64,000 nucleotides of DNA from Duganella lactea (GCF_009857505.1 NZ_WWCP01000026.1:1-64000), one strand, 5' to 3'. Positions 26,018-35,879 are shown, numbered from the stretch's first letter. Made by a program: numbers and translations. The notes: generated by a model from the sequence alone, not told the origin.

Positions 26018-27916
26018 TCAACTTTTGGCGCGGGCCTCGATGTCTTCCCATTTTTCCAGCGCGGCCAGCAGCTCTTCTTCAATCTCGGCCACGCGGCCGT
26101 GCAGGCGCTTGGCCTCGGCGGGCGTCTTTTTGTAGAAGTCCGGATCGGCCAGTTGCCCGGCGAGCACCGCTTGTTCGTCCTCCAGCAAGGCGATCAACTT
26201 CGGCAATTCCTCCAGCTCACGCTGCTCTTTGTAGCTGAGCTTTTTGGTCTTGGGCGCCGTGCTTGGCGCCGCCGCCGGTGCCGCGACCGGCGCCGCCTTG
26301 ACGACCGGCTTGGCGGCGGACGTGGCGCGCACGCGCTCCCAGTCGCTGTAGCCGCCGACGTATTCGCGCCACAGGCCGTCGCCTTCCGCCACAATCACCT
26401 GCGTCACCACGTTGTCGAGGAAGGTGCGGTCGTGGCTGACCAGGAACACGGTGCCGCTGTACTCTTCCAGCAGTTCCTCCAGCAGCTCCAGGGTGTCGAT
26501 GTCGAGATCATTGGTCGGCTCGTCCAGCACCAGGCAGTTGGCCGGCTTGGCGAACAGGCGCGCCAGCAGCAGCCGGTTGCGCTCGCCGCCGGACAGCGAC
26601 TTGACCGGCGAACGCGCGCGCTCCGGTGCGAACAGAAAGTCGCCCAGGTAGCTCATCACATGCTTTTTCTGGCCATTGACCTCGACCCAGTCGCTGCCGG
26701 GCGAGATGGTGTCGGCCAGGCTGGCCTCCTCGTTGAGCTGGGCGCGCATCTGGTCGAAGTACGCCACCTGCAGCTTGGTGCCCAGCTTGGCCACGCCACT
26801 GTCCGGCGCCAGCTCGCCCAGGATCATTTTCAGCAGCGTGGTCTTGCCGGCGCCGTTGGCGCCGATCAGGCCGACCTTGTCGCCACGCAGGATGGTGCCG
26901 GTGAAATCGCGCACGATGACGCGCTCGCCGAAATGCTTGCTGATGTTTTCCAGCTCGGCCACGATCTTGCCGGAGCGTTCACCGGACGACACTTCCAGCT
27001 TGACCTGGCCCTGCTGCTCGCGGCGCGCGGCGCGCAGCAGACGCAGCGCTTCCAGCCGGCGCACGCGGCCCTCGTCGCGCACGCGGCGCGCCTTGACGCC
27101 CTTGCGGATCCAGACTTCCTCCTGCGCCAGCACCTTGTCGAACTTGGCGTTTTCCACTTCCTCGATAGCCAGTTGCTCGGCCTTGCGCACCTGGTAGGCG
27201 CTGAAATTGCCGGGGAAGGACAACAGCTTGCCGCGGTCCAGCTCGATGATGCGGGTGGCCACGTTGTCCAGGAAGGAGCGGTCGTGGGTGATGAACAGCA
27301 CACTGCCCTTGAAGTCGCGCAGCAAGCCTTCCAGCCACAGGATGGAGGTGAAATCCAGATGATTGGTCGGCTCGTCGAGCAGCAGCACGTCCGGCGCCGC
27401 CACCAGCGCGCGCGCCAGCGCCACGCGCTTCTGCATACCGCCCGACAGCTGCTGCATCAGCAGGTCGCCCGACAGGTTCAGTTTATCGAGCACGGTCTCG
27501 ACCTTGTTCGACAGATTCCAGGCGTCGGCCGCATCCAGCTGGACCTGGATGTCGTGCATGCGCGCCATGACGGCGTCGTCGTCGCCCTGGCCGAACTGGC
27601 CGGTCAGCTCCTCGTACTCCTTCAGCAGCAGCGGCAACTCGCCCAGGCCTTCGGCCACGGCGTCGTGCACCGACATCTGCGGCACGAACACCGGCTCCTG
27701 CTCGACATAGACGATTTTCAGCGACTGCTGCATGACCAGCAGGCCGTCGTCCAGCTTGAACTTGCCAGAGATAATTTTCAGCAGCGAGGACTTGCCGGTG
27801 CCGTTGCGGCCGATCAGGCCGACGCGCTCGCCGGTTTCCAGCGAAAATTCCGCATGATCGAGCAGGGCAACGTGGCCGAACGCCAGTTGCGCGGAAGAGA
27901 GAGAGATGACAGCCAT
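26018..27916 (-). CDS. uup: ABC-F family ATPase Uup
   Basis: Cytoplasmic protein of 632 residues with two ABC ATPase domains and no membrane segments. Walker A motifs GRNGTGKSS (about 36-44) and GANGAGKTT (about 349-357), signatures LSGGMQKR and LSGGERNR, and Walker B LLLDEPTNHLD and LVLDEPTNDLD are present. The C-terminal region after an Ala-rich linker is charged (KLSYKEQRELEELPKLI), which is the Uup DNA-binding/coiled-coil domain. Members act at ribosomes or on DNA recombination intermediates. It is a single gene with its own terminator. Confidence 0.92.
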   Translation of the reverse strand: MAVISLSSAQLAFGHVALLDHAEFSLETGERVGLIGRNGTGKSSLLKIISGKFKLDDGLLVMQQSLKIVYVEQEPVFVPQMSVHDAVAEGLGELPLLLKEYEELTGQFGQGDDDAVMARMHDIQVQLDAADAWNLSNKVETVLDKLNLSGDLLMQQLSGGMQKRVALARALVAAPDVLLLDEPTNHLDFTSILWLEGLLRDFKGSVLFITHDRSFLDNVATRIIELDRGKLLSFPGNFSAYQVRKAEQLAIEEVENAKFDKVLAQEEVWIRKGVKARRVRDEGRVRRLEALRLLRAARREQQGQVKLEVSSGERSGKIVAELENISKHFGERVIVRDFTGTILRGDKVGLIGANGAGKTTLLKMILGELAPDSGVAKLGTKLQVAYFDQMRAQLNEEASLADTISPGSDWVEVNGQKKHVMSYLGDFLFAPERARSPVKSLSGGERNRLLLARLFAKPANCLVLDEPTNDLDIDTLELLEELLEEYSGTVFLVSHDRTFLDNVVTQVIVAEGDGLWREYVGGYSDWERVRATSAAKPVVKAAPVAAPAAAPSTAPKTKKLSYKEQRELEELPKLIALLEDEQAVLAGQLADPDFYKKTPAEAKRLHGRVAEIEEELLAALEKWEDIEARAKS

Positions 27917-28090
27917 GGTATAGATAGACGCGGGAAGAAGGAAAGAAGCCCGTATTGTACCGGCTGGCCGCGCGTCACCGCAGGTCTTATCCGGTAATCG
28001 GCGGCCCCCAGCCTTCCTTTCCTGCCAAAAAGGCTATATCATGGCCGCTCGCTGCACGCGGGGCGCCTGCCCTGCCGTCCGCACCGGTGT

Positions 28091-28165
28091 GTCACCATAG
28101 TTCAACGGATAGAATAGGGTCCTCCTAAGACCTAGATACAGGTTCGATTCCTGTTGGTGACACCA
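28091..28165 (+). tRNA. tRNA-Arg (anticodon CCT)
   Basis: The 75-nt cloverleaf is complete: acceptor GTCACCA/TGGTGAC, D arm GTTC/GAAT, anticodon stem GGGTC/GACCT with loop CTCCTAA, T arm ACAGG/CCTGT with loop TTCGATT, discriminator A, and encoded CCA. The anticodon CCT reads AGG, a rare codon in this GC-rich genome. It stands alone between uup and the DUF1800 gene. Confidence 0.96.
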
Positions 28166-28578
28166 CCTCTCCCCGCCGCCCCACACAGTTAAAGCAACAT
28201 TGTTAAATTTCGGGTTAAAATTCCCCGCTCCTGCCGAGCCCGAAAGGTTTTGACAACCCGCATACAAAAACCGCAACATCCGTCATTTTTGACGTATCTT
28301 CGCGCAATTCTCTTCGTTAAAAACTTTTCGCCAAGCGAAAAAATATGTCTTATTGTAAATTTTCCGTTGCCGGAATCTGACATTTACGATAAAACATCTT
28401 AGTTTCCATTCACAAAACTTCGGCCAATTAGCGCCGAACGGTGACCAACTTCGCCGAAAAAAATACCCGGGAATTAATGTTATTTAAAAGATGAGAAAAA
28501 TATTTTAAATTCCGGGCAGTAATTTATTTCCGCGTGGATACAATTCAATCACCCATTCACGAAACAGGGAACTTTGAA
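28166..28578. other. AT-rich intergenic region before the DUF1800 gene
   Basis: This stretch of about 410 nt is clearly richer in A+T than the surrounding genes. I see no coding frame with homology. It should hold the promoter of the DUF1800/DUF1501 operon and the end of the tRNA transcript. Short inverted repeats occur (for example TTTTCGC-CAA-GCGAAAA near 28328-28344), but none is a clear terminator. Confidence 0.4.
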
Positions 28579-30360
28579 ATGAATTCCGCTATCTTCCGAA
28601 CGATGCTCGCCGCAACCTCGTTCGCAGTCCTTACCGCATGCGGCGGCGGGAGCACCGACAACGGTGCTAGCGTTAGTTCCGACAAGACCTTCGGCGCGCT
28701 GTTCTCTTCCGGCGACGCCGCCACCACCAGTACCAGCAGCAGCGCCGCCAACACCAGCGCCGCCAGCCAGCAACGCTTGAACGGCGTCACCGCGGCGGTC
28801 GCCATCACGCCGGAACAGGCGTCGCGCTTCCTGGCGCAAGCCTCCTTCGGCCCGACCGCCAGCCAGATCAACGCCGTGGCCGCCAGCGGGCCGGCGGCCT
28901 GGCTCAATGATCAGCTCAACTTCGGCGTCACGCCGACCTACCGCAGCTACATCGACGCCTTGAGTGCCGCCGGCGCGCCGGCCAGCCAGGCCCAGTTCAA
29001 CGAATTCTTCTGGAAACGCGTCGTGGAGGGCAACGATCAACTGCGCCAGCGCGTGACCTTCGCCCTGTCCGAAATCTTCGTCGTGTCGTTCGAAGATGGC
29101 ACGCTGGCCGAGCATCCGCGCGGCATGGCCGACTACTACGACATGCTGGGTAAAAACGCCTTCGGCAATTTCCGCCAATTGCTGGAGTCGGTGACGCTGC
29201 ATCCAATGATGGGCATCTACCTGTCCAGCCTGCGCAACCAGAAGGAATCGGGCAACCGCCTGCCAGACGAGAATTTCGCCCGCGAAGTGATGCAACTGAT
29301 GACGATCGGCCTGTACAAGCTGAATCAGGACGGCACGCAGGTGCTGGTCAACGGCGCCCCGGTGGAAACCTACACCCATGCCGACATCATGGGCATGGCC
29401 AAGGTCATGACCGGCTGGAGCTTCAACAGCACCGACATGTCGGGCAATCGCTTCCTCGGCAACACCAAAGATCCCGACTGGGCGATCAAGCCGATGGTGA
29501 ACTATCCGAACTTCCACTCCACCTCGGAAAAAACCTTCCTCGGCACGACCATCTCAGGCGCCACCAGCGGCGCGGCCGATCTGAAGGTGGCGCTCGACAC
29601 GCTGTTCAACCACCCCAACGTCGGGCCGTTCATCGGCCGCCAGCTGATTCAGCGCCTGGTCACCAGCAATCCCAGCCCGGCCTACGTCGGCCGGGTGGCC
29701 GCCGTCTTCGCCAACAACGGCGCCGGCGTCCGTGGTGACATGAAAGCCGTCATCCGCGCTGTGCTGCTCGATACCGAAGCCCGCACCCTGAGCGCCAACA
29801 CCGGCAAGGTGCGCGAACCGCTGCTGCGCCTGGCAAACTGGATGCGCGCCTTCTCCGCCACCTCGGCCTCGACCCGCTACCTGGTTCCATCGCTGTACGA
29901 TCCGATTCACGGCCTGGGCCAGGCACCGCTGCGCGCGCCGAATGTGTTCAACTTCTTCCGTCCGGGCTATGTGGCGCCGGCGTCGGAAGTGGGCGCCGCC
30001 AAGATGGTGGCGCCGGAAATGCAGATCACCGCCGAACCCACCGTGATCGGCTACCTCAATTACATGCAAAACGCCATCGCCTATGGCGTCGGCACCGGTT
30101 TCGATGTCAAACCGAACTATCAGAATGAATTGGCATTGGTCGACAATCCCGCCAAACTGGTAGACCGGATCAACCTGCTTCTGCTGAACGGCAACATGTC
30201 GTCGACGCTGCGCGCCCAGATCCTCAGCGCGGTCTCGTCGGTGCAACGCCCGGCCGCCACCAGCACCAACGCCGAGCTCAGAAGCCGACTGGCCAGCTAC
30301 CGCGTGCAGCTGGCCATCTTCCTGGCGATGGCCTCGCCTGAATACATCGTCCAGAAATAA
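28579..30360 (+). CDS. DUF1800 family protein (predicted lipoprotein)
   Basis: Exported protein of 593 residues. The start at MNSAIFRTMLAATSFAVLTACGGG is supported by AGGGA upstream and gives a signal peptide with a lipobox (LTAC). A Ser/Thr/Ala-rich linker (about residues 25-75) precedes the DUF1800 domain, which begins ASRFLAQASFGPT and contains WMKRVVEG-like, FAREVMQLMTIGLY and NFFRPGYVAP blocks. It is 11 nt upstream of a DUF1501 gene. The pair is widespread in bacteria but has no established biochemical function. Confidence 0.9.
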   Translation: MNSAIFRTMLAATSFAVLTACGGGSTDNGASVSSDKTFGALFSSGDAATTSTSSSAANTSAASQQRLNGVTAAVAITPEQASRFLAQASFGPTASQINAVAASGPAAWLNDQLNFGVTPTYRSYIDALSAAGAPASQAQFNEFFWKRVVEGNDQLRQRVTFALSEIFVVSFEDGTLAEHPRGMADYYDMLGKNAFGNFRQLLESVTLHPMMGIYLSSLRNQKESGNRLPDENFAREVMQLMTIGLYKLNQDGTQVLVNGAPVETYTHADIMGMAKVMTGWSFNSTDMSGNRFLGNTKDPDWAIKPMVNYPNFHSTSEKTFLGTTISGATSGAADLKVALDTLFNHPNVGPFIGRQLIQRLVTSNPSPAYVGRVAAVFANNGAGVRGDMKAVIRAVLLDTEARTLSANTGKVREPLLRLANWMRAFSATSASTRYLVPSLYDPIHGLGQAPLRAPNVFNFFRPGYVAPASEVGAAKMVAPEMQITAEPTVIGYLNYMQNAIAYGVGTGFDVKPNYQNELALVDNPAKLVDRINLLLLNGNMSSTLRAQILSAVSSVQRPAATSTNAELRSRLASYRVQLAIFLAMASPEYIVQK

Positions 30361-30371
30361 GGAGCCTCACC

Positions 30372-31802
30372 ATGCAAAAGCACCCTCTTTCACGCCGTGG
30401 CTTCCTGGGTTCGATGATGGCAATGGCGGGCACGACAGCGGCACCGTTCGCCGTCAACCTGGCCGCCATGGGCAACGCCGCCGCGCAAAACGCCAGCGAC
30501 TACAAGGCCTTGGTCTGCCTGTACATGGCGGGCGGCAATGACGGCTTCAACACCGTGCTGGCCACCGACAGCGCCTCCTGGAACGAATACCAGCGCCTGC
30601 GCGTCACCGCCGACAACAAGTCGATCGCCCTGCCGGGCCTGGGCGCCACCGGCGGCGTGTTGCCGATCACGCCGATCAATTCCCAGGGGCGCAGCTTCGC
30701 GCTGCACCCGCGCCTGGGCACCGTGAAAAGCCTGTTTGAAGCCGGCAACGTCGCCATCCTGGCCAACGTCGGCACGCTGGTGCAGCCGACCACGCTGGCA
30801 CAGTACAAGGCGGCCTCGGTGAAGCTGCCGCCGAAATTATTTTCGCATAATGACCAGCAGTCGATGTGGCAGTCGGACGCGCCGGAAGGCTCGCTCAGCG
30901 GCTGGGGCGGCCGCATGGGCGACATGGTCGCCAGCGCGAACAGCAACCAGACCTTCGGCTGCATTTCGGTGTCGGGCAACGCGGTATTCCTGACCGGTAA
31001 GCAGACACGACAATTGCAGATCACCACCGAGGGTCTGCCCGGCATCACCAATCTGAGCGCGGGCCTGTTCGGCACGCAGCCGGGGAGCAATCCGCTGCAA
31101 GCCATCATCACCGGCCAGGGGGACAACAAGTTCCAGAACGACTATGCCGCCGTGGTCAACCGCGCGATCGCCGCGCAGGGCACACTGCAAGCGGCCATGG
31201 TGCCGGCTGGCGCCGGTGGCATTCCCAACCCGACACAGTACGTCAACCCGAATACCGGCGTGGCGGCGGCCAACCCGCTGGCGCTGCAGTTGCAGGCGGT
31301 CGCCCGCGTCATCGCCGGCCGCAACACGCTGGGCGTCAAGCGTCAGGTGTTCTACGTCAGCATGAACGGCTTCGACACCCACACCGCGCAAGCCACCGCC
31401 CACGCCGACCTGATGGCGCGCCTGGACCACGCCATCGCCTACTTCAACACGGTGCTGGCCTCGCTGCAAGGCACCGATATGCGCCAGCAGGTGACGCTGT
31501 TCACCGCCTCGGACTTTGGCCGCACCTTCACCACCAACGGCAACGGTACCGACCACGGCTGGGGCTCGCACCATTTCATCATCGGCGGCGCGGTCAAGGG
31601 ACGCGACATCTATGGCAGCTTCCCGGTGACCGGCGTCAATCACACGCTGGATGTGGGCTCCGGTTCGCTGTTGCCCACCACCTCGGTGGATCAGTACGGC
31701 GCAACGCTGGCCACCTGGTTTGGCGTGCCGGCAACGCAACTGGCCAGCGTCTTCCCCAACATCGGCAACTTCGCCACCAAGAACCTGGGCTTCATGGCCT
31801 GA
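30372..31802 (+). CDS. DUF1501 domain protein with Tat signal
   Basis: Exported protein of 476 residues. The N terminus SRRGFLGSMMAMAG carries a twin-arginine motif, so the folded protein is probably exported by Tat. DUF1501 belongs to the alkaline phosphatase/sulfatase-like superfamily: LVCLYMAGGNDGFNT near residue 38, FYVSMNGFDTHTAQ near 325, and FGRTFTTNGNGTDHGWGSHHFI near 378-400 with likely metal ligands. It is co-transcribed with the DUF1800 lipoprotein and overlaps the convergent flippase gene by 11 bp. The substrate is unknown. Confidence 0.9.
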   Translation: MQKHPLSRRGFLGSMMAMAGTTAAPFAVNLAAMGNAAAQNASDYKALVCLYMAGGNDGFNTVLATDSASWNEYQRLRVTADNKSIALPGLGATGGVLPITPINSQGRSFALHPRLGTVKSLFEAGNVAILANVGTLVQPTTLAQYKAASVKLPPKLFSHNDQQSMWQSDAPEGSLSGWGGRMGDMVASANSNQTFGCISVSGNAVFLTGKQTRQLQITTEGLPGITNLSAGLFGTQPGSNPLQAIITGQGDNKFQNDYAAVVNRAIAAQGTLQAAMVPAGAGGIPNPTQYVNPNTGVAAANPLALQLQAVARVIAGRNTLGVKRQVFYVSMNGFDTHTAQATAHADLMARLDHAIAYFNTVLASLQGTDMRQQVTLFTASDFGRTFTTNGNGTDHGWGSHHFIIGGAVKGRDIYGSFPVTGVNHTLDVGSGSLLPTTSVDQYGATLATWFGVPATQLASVFPNIGNFATKNLGFMA

Positions 31803-33042
31803 TCAACTGGCGCGGCGCCGCCAGCGACGGCGCCAGCCTGAGCACGGCCAGCAGATAGATCAGCAGGCCGACGCCCAGCGCGCCGGCCACCGCGTAGCCC
31901 ATGCCCCACAGGCCGTAGGACGGCAGCAGCAACCACGCCAGCGCCACCAGGCTGGCGATGATACCGACCTGCACAACGGTGCGCACGCCAGGCTTGTCGA
32001 GCGCCACCAGCAGAATGCCAAAGCTCGCCGCCAGGCAGCGGATAAACACGGCCAGGCCGATGCCACCCCACAGCACGTTGGCGTCGGCAAACTGCGCGCC
32101 CATGGTCAGATCGACCAGATACGGCATGATCCAGTAAATGGCGGCGGCGGCAAGCGCGCCCACGGCGGCCAGCGCCAGCATCATCCGCAGCATCATGCGC
32201 AGCGGATGCGCCTGATGCACGGCGCGCGACAGCGCCGGAATGTAGACGCTGGAGGCGACCTGCACGATCGACAGACTCATCTGCAATACCTTGGCGCCCA
32301 GCTGATAATTACCCAAGGCGTGCAAGCCCAGCAGATGCCCGACCAGCAGCGTGTCGACCTGGCCGAACGCCGCAGTGATAAAGCTGTCGGCGGCGTACAG
32401 CGTGCGCTGGCGCAGCATCGCCGGCGCCGCCCGCAGCGCGGCCCCAATCTGCCCCGCCGCATAGCGAAGCATCGCGGCCTTACGGCGCACCATGCTGATC
32501 GTGAAGACCAGCGCGAACAACCGCGAGCCGAGAAAGGCCAGCGTGACCGGCACAATGTGCGGCGACATGAAACACACGCTGCCCACCAGCAGCATGTGCA
32601 CGAGCGAGGTGCAGACCGAGGTGACGGTCTCCTCGTTATAGCGGGTGGTGGCGCGGAAGATCAGCAACACGAAGTCGGCCTGCAGCGCCACGAACGATGC
32701 CAGGCTGATCCACAAGAACAATGGCGCGTCGGCCGCCGTCACCAGGCCCGACAGATACAGTCCCAGCCCGCCGATGGTGTAGCACACCACGCCCATCGCC
32801 ACGCGGAACACCAGGTAATCGTTCATGATGGTGGCGGCGCGGTCGACGTCGACCGACATTTCGCGCAGCGCCGGATTCGAGCAGCCATAGTCGGCCACCA
32901 GCCCGATCAGGCTGGCGTACACCATGAACAAGGAGAACTGCCCCAACTCCACCGGCCCCAGCACTTTGCCGATCAGCAGGAACACCAGGGTCTGACTCAA
33001 TATTCTGACCAGCATTGAGGCGGTGGCGAACACGGTTTTCAT
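31792..33042 (-). CDS. Oligosaccharide flippase family protein (Wzx-like)
   Basis: Polytopic membrane protein of 416 residues with about 12 hydrophobic segments and the MATE/Wzx-type N terminus (ASMLVRILSQTLVFLLIGKVLGPVELGQF). It probably moves undecaprenyl-linked oligosaccharides across the inner membrane. It follows the nitroreductase-like gene by 13 nt and converges on the DUF1501 gene with an 11-bp overlap. The eps operon lacks a flippase gene, so this protein is a candidate for that step, though it is 6 kb away and in its own unit. Confidence 0.85.
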   Translation of the reverse strand: MKTVFATASMLVRILSQTLVFLLIGKVLGPVELGQFSLFMVYASLIGLVADYGCSNPALREMSVDVDRAATIMNDYLVFRVAMGVVCYTIGGLGLYLSGLVTAADAPLFLWISLASFVALQADFVLLIFRATTRYNEETVTSVCTSLVHMLLVGSVCFMSPHIVPVTLAFLGSRLFALVFTISMVRRKAAMLRYAAGQIGAALRAAPAMLRQRTLYAADSFITAAFGQVDTLLVGHLLGLHALGNYQLGAKVLQMSLSIVQVASSVYIPALSRAVHQAHPLRMMLRMMLALAAVGALAAAAIYWIMPYLVDLTMGAQFADANVLWGGIGLAVFIRCLAASFGILLVALDKPGVRTVVQVGIIASLVALAWLLLPSYGLWGMGYAVAGALGVGLLIYLLAVLRLAPSLAAPRQLIRP

Positions 33043-33055
33043 CGGGACAGCGCCG

Positions 33056-34099
33056 TCACTTCTGCCATTTCGTGATGACGCGCGTCACCAGCAACGGATC
33101 TTTCCGGCTGGAGAATGGCACCACCACCTGTTCCGGTATGTGGCCGACCGCGATCAGCATGATGATCGATTCCCACTGCTGCAAGCCGAGCAGCTCGCGC
33201 ATTTGTTGCGTCTGGCGATTGGTCTTGCTCCAGTTCAGGCAGCACGAGCCGAGGCCGCGCAGATGCAGGCCATAGATCAGCGACATGGCGAACATGCCGC
33301 CATCCATCCATCCCTGGTTGCGCTCGCCCGCCTGCCAGAAGTTGCGCAAGTCGACCGTCACCACCAGCAGCTTGTTGACGGCATGCGAGAAGCCGCGCGC
33401 GCCCATCTGCAGATCGAGCGCCGCCTTGATCAGCTCAGGATCGGCGATCACATGCACGGCGCCGGACTGGCGGTTGCACACCACCGGCGACTTCTGCGCC
33501 ACGCGGATGGCCGCCTCGATATCGGCCAGGTCCACCTCGCGGTTGCTGAAGGCGCGGATGCTGTGGCGTTGCAGGAAGAACTGTTCCGACACCGGGCTCA
33601 CCGCCTGCATGATCCGCTCGCGCGTGACCAGCCGCGTGCCGCCCATTTGCGCCGGATGCTGCGGCCGCGCCGCCAGCATCTTCAGAATCTCGCGCTTGCA
33701 CGGGTAATCGGGATAGTTGTGGGTCTCGTGATAGCTGGCGTAGGTGGCCAGCACCTCGATCGCCGAACTCAGCACCGGGTGGCTGGGGCCGTACAGGCGC
33801 TGATACTTGTGGATGGCCTCGATCAGGTTGCTGAGGTTTTCCTTGCCGAAGCCCAGGCGCGGCTGCGGCAGCGACAAGCCTTTTTCGATATTGTGGTAGG
33901 TGGCCGTGATGCGCGCCAGCAGGTTTTGCGCCGGCGTGCCGTCCAGCGTGCCCGAGTACTTCAGATAACGGGAAAAGTCCTTGACGTACTCCATGAAAAC
34001 CTGCGGAGCCGATTTCAACAGGCGGTACATCAGCCGGCGCCGCTTGGGCACATCGCCGCCGCCAAGAATCAAATTGGAAAGGGAATTTTGCGTTTGCAT
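33056..34099 (-). CDS. Nitroreductase family protein
   Basis: Predicted FMN-dependent oxidoreductase of 347 residues. The C-terminal 200 residues form the nitroreductase domain: RHSIRAFSNREVDLADIE near 180, VCNRQSGAVHV, and GLGSCCLNWSK near 290. The N-terminal 150 residues are helical and not recognisable. The start MQTQNSLSNL has a weak ribosome-binding site but avoids an implausible N-terminal extension. It is coupled to a flippase gene. Nitroreductase-like proteins of this kind appear in polysaccharide loci, where their role is unproven. Confidence 0.83.
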   Translation of the reverse strand: MQTQNSLSNLILGGGDVPKRRRLMYRLLKSAPQVFMEYVKDFSRYLKYSGTLDGTPAQNLLARITATYHNIEKGLSLPQPRLGFGKENLSNLIEAIHKYQRLYGPSHPVLSSAIEVLATYASYHETHNYPDYPCKREILKMLAARPQHPAQMGGTRLVTRERIMQAVSPVSEQFFLQRHSIRAFSNREVDLADIEAAIRVAQKSPVVCNRQSGAVHVIADPELIKAALDLQMGARGFSHAVNKLLVVTVDLRNFWQAGERNQGWMDGGMFAMSLIYGLHLRGLGSCCLNWSKTNRQTQQMRELLGLQQWESIIMLIAVGHIPEQVVVPFSSRKDPLLVTRVITKWQK

Positions 34100-34318
34100 G
34101 TCTACCAGGCTGTATGGAGTGGGCGGAAATATCAAATGCTGCAACACAGCAACATCCGTCACAACAGGCGCGGGCTTGTGCACCGCGCTAACGGAATGAT
34201 AACAACACCACCTGAAAACATGGCGAAAATTCAATCGTGCGCCGAACATTTAACCGAAAAGCGGCGCCACCCGCCCATGCGGCAACGCAACAATTTCTTC
34301 GCAAGACCAAGTATTTTC

Positions 34319-34708
34319 TCAGGGCACCATCGCCGTCACTTCGATTTCCACCCGTGCCCGGTCCTCGACCAGCGCCGCCACCTGCACCGCCGTCATGGCA
34401 GGATAATGCGCGCCGATAATGTCGCGATAGGCCGCGCCGATTTCCTTGTAGGCCGCCACGTATTCATGCTTGTCCACCACGTACCAGGTCATGCGCATGA
34501 TGTGCTCCGGCCCGGCCTGCGCCTCCGCCAGCACGGCGACGATGTTGCGCAGCGCCTGCCGCACCTGACCGGCGAAATCGTCGGTATGGAACACGCCCTG
34601 CCCATCCCAGCCGATCATGCCGCTGACGCACACCATGCGGCCGCTGGCCGCCACGCCATTGGCATAGCCGCGTGGACGCGCCCAGCCCGGCGGTTGCAGT
34701 ATCTCCAT
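34319..34708 (-). CDS. RidA family protein, anthranilate operon
   Basis: Small protein of 129 residues with the YjgF/RidA fold (GRMVCVSGMIGWD near the N terminus, ARVEIEVTAM at the C terminus). Classical RidA hydrolyses enamine/imine intermediates to ketones. In the position of the catalytic Arg (FPARS in E. coli RidA) this protein has YPAMT, so it belongs to a divergent RidA-like group. It is the last gene of the operon, one base after the acyl-CoA dehydrogenase. In a pathway with an amino-substituted ring product, handling an enamine is plausible but inferred. Confidence 0.85.
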   Translation of the reverse strand: MEILQPPGWARPRGYANGVAASGRMVCVSGMIGWDGQGVFHTDDFAGQVRQALRNIVAVLAEAQAGPEHIMRMTWYVVDKHEYVAAYKEIGAAYRDIIGAHYPAMTAVQVAALVEDRARVEIEVTAMVP

Positions 34709-34709
34709 C

Positions 34710-35879
34710 TCAGCCCTCCTTCAGCAGTTCGCGCGCAATGATCAGTTGCTGCACCTCGGTCGCGCCTTCGTAGATGCGCAAGGCGCGGATTTCGCGGTAC
34801 AGGCTTTCCACCGCCTGGCCGCTGACGACCCCCAGGCCACCGAACATCTGCAACGCCGCGTCGATCACCTGCTGCGCCGTTTCGGTCGCGTGCAGCTTGG
34901 CCATCGCCGCCTCCTTGGTCACCTTATTGTTCCCCTTGCCCTGGTCGCGCTGCCACGCGGCGCGGTAGGTCAGCAGCGCCGAGGTGTCGATGCCAGTCGC
35001 CATCTGCGCCAGCTTCGCTTGCGTGAGCTGGAAGTCGGCCAGCACCTGGCCGAACATTTGGCGCTGCGTGGCGTGCGCCAGCGCTTCGTCCAGCGCGCGA
35101 CGGGCAAAGCCCAGCGCCGCCGCCGCCACCGAGGTGCGGAACACGTCCAGCGTCGCCATCGCGACCTTGAATCCCTGCCCCGCCTCGCCCAGCCGCTTGT
35201 TGGCCGGGACGCGGCAATCGCTGAACCGCAGGCGCGCCAGCGGATGCGGGGCCATGACCTCGATGCGCTGCGCGATCGTCAGCCCCGGCGTGTCGGCGTC
35301 GACGATGAAGGCGCTGATGCCGCGCGCGCCGGGCTGCTCGCCGGTGCGCGCGAACACCACATAGAAATCGGCGATGCCGCCGTTGGAAATCCAGGTCTTC
35401 TCGCCGTTGAGCACATAGTGGTCGCCCGCCAGCACCGCCGCGCACTGCATGGCGGCGACGTCGGAACCGGCCTGCGGCTCGGATAAGGCAAACGCCGCGA
35501 TGGCATCGCCACGCGCCACGCGCGGCAGGTATTCGGCGCGATTGGCGTCGCTGCCAAACAGGCTGATGGCGCCCGAGCCCAGGCCCTGCATGGCAAAGGC
35601 GAAATCGGCCAGACCGTTGTGGCGCGCCAGCGTTTCGCGGATCAGGCAAATGGCGCGCGTGTCGATCATGTCGCCGGCGCCGCCATACGCCGTGCCGCCG
35701 ATGGCGTGGCGCAGCCAGCCGCGCTCGCCCAGCTGGCGCACCAGGTGGCGGCACGCCGCATCCACGTCGCCGGCATGCGCGCCGGCCACGTGCTGCGCGG
35801 CCCAGGCATCGAGCGCCGCTTCCAGCGCCGCGTGGTGCGCGTCAAAAAATGGCCACGCCAGGTAGTTCTTGTCGCTCAT
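34710..35879 (-). CDS. Acyl-CoA dehydrogenase
   Basis: FAD-dependent dehydrogenase of 389 residues. It shows [16 protein letters not shown] around residue 132, [13 protein letters not shown], and [18 protein letters not shown] near the C terminus, with the Glu that acts as catalytic base in most acyl-CoA dehydrogenases. It overlaps the enoyl-CoA hydratase stop by one base (TGATG). It probably acts on an alicyclic CoA thioester formed after reduction of 2-aminobenzoyl-CoA. Confidence 0.92.
   Translation of the reverse strand: MSDKNYLAWPFFDAHHAALEAALDAWAAQHVAGAHAGDVDAACRHLVRQLGERGWLRHAIGGTAYGGAGDMIDTRAICLIRETLARHNGLADFAFAMQGLGSGAISLFGSDANRAEYLPRVARGDAIAAFALSEPQAGSDVAAMQCAAVLAGDHYVLNGEKTWISNGGIADFYVVFARTGEQPGARGISAFIVDADTPGLTIAQRIEVMAPHPLARLRFSDCRVPANKRLGEAGQGFKVAMATLDVFRTSVAAAALGFARRALDEALAHATQRQMFGQVLADFQLTQAKLAQMATGIDTSALLTYRAAWQRDQGKGNNKVTKEAAMAKLHATETAQQVIDAALQMFGGLGVVSGQAVESLYREIRALRIYEGATEVQQLIIARELLKEG

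Noticed and set aside
25916-27997. A plus-strand open frame of 693 codons across uup
   Set aside because: It is antisense to a clear ABC-F gene, lacks recognisable motifs, and begins in the uup terminator hairpin.
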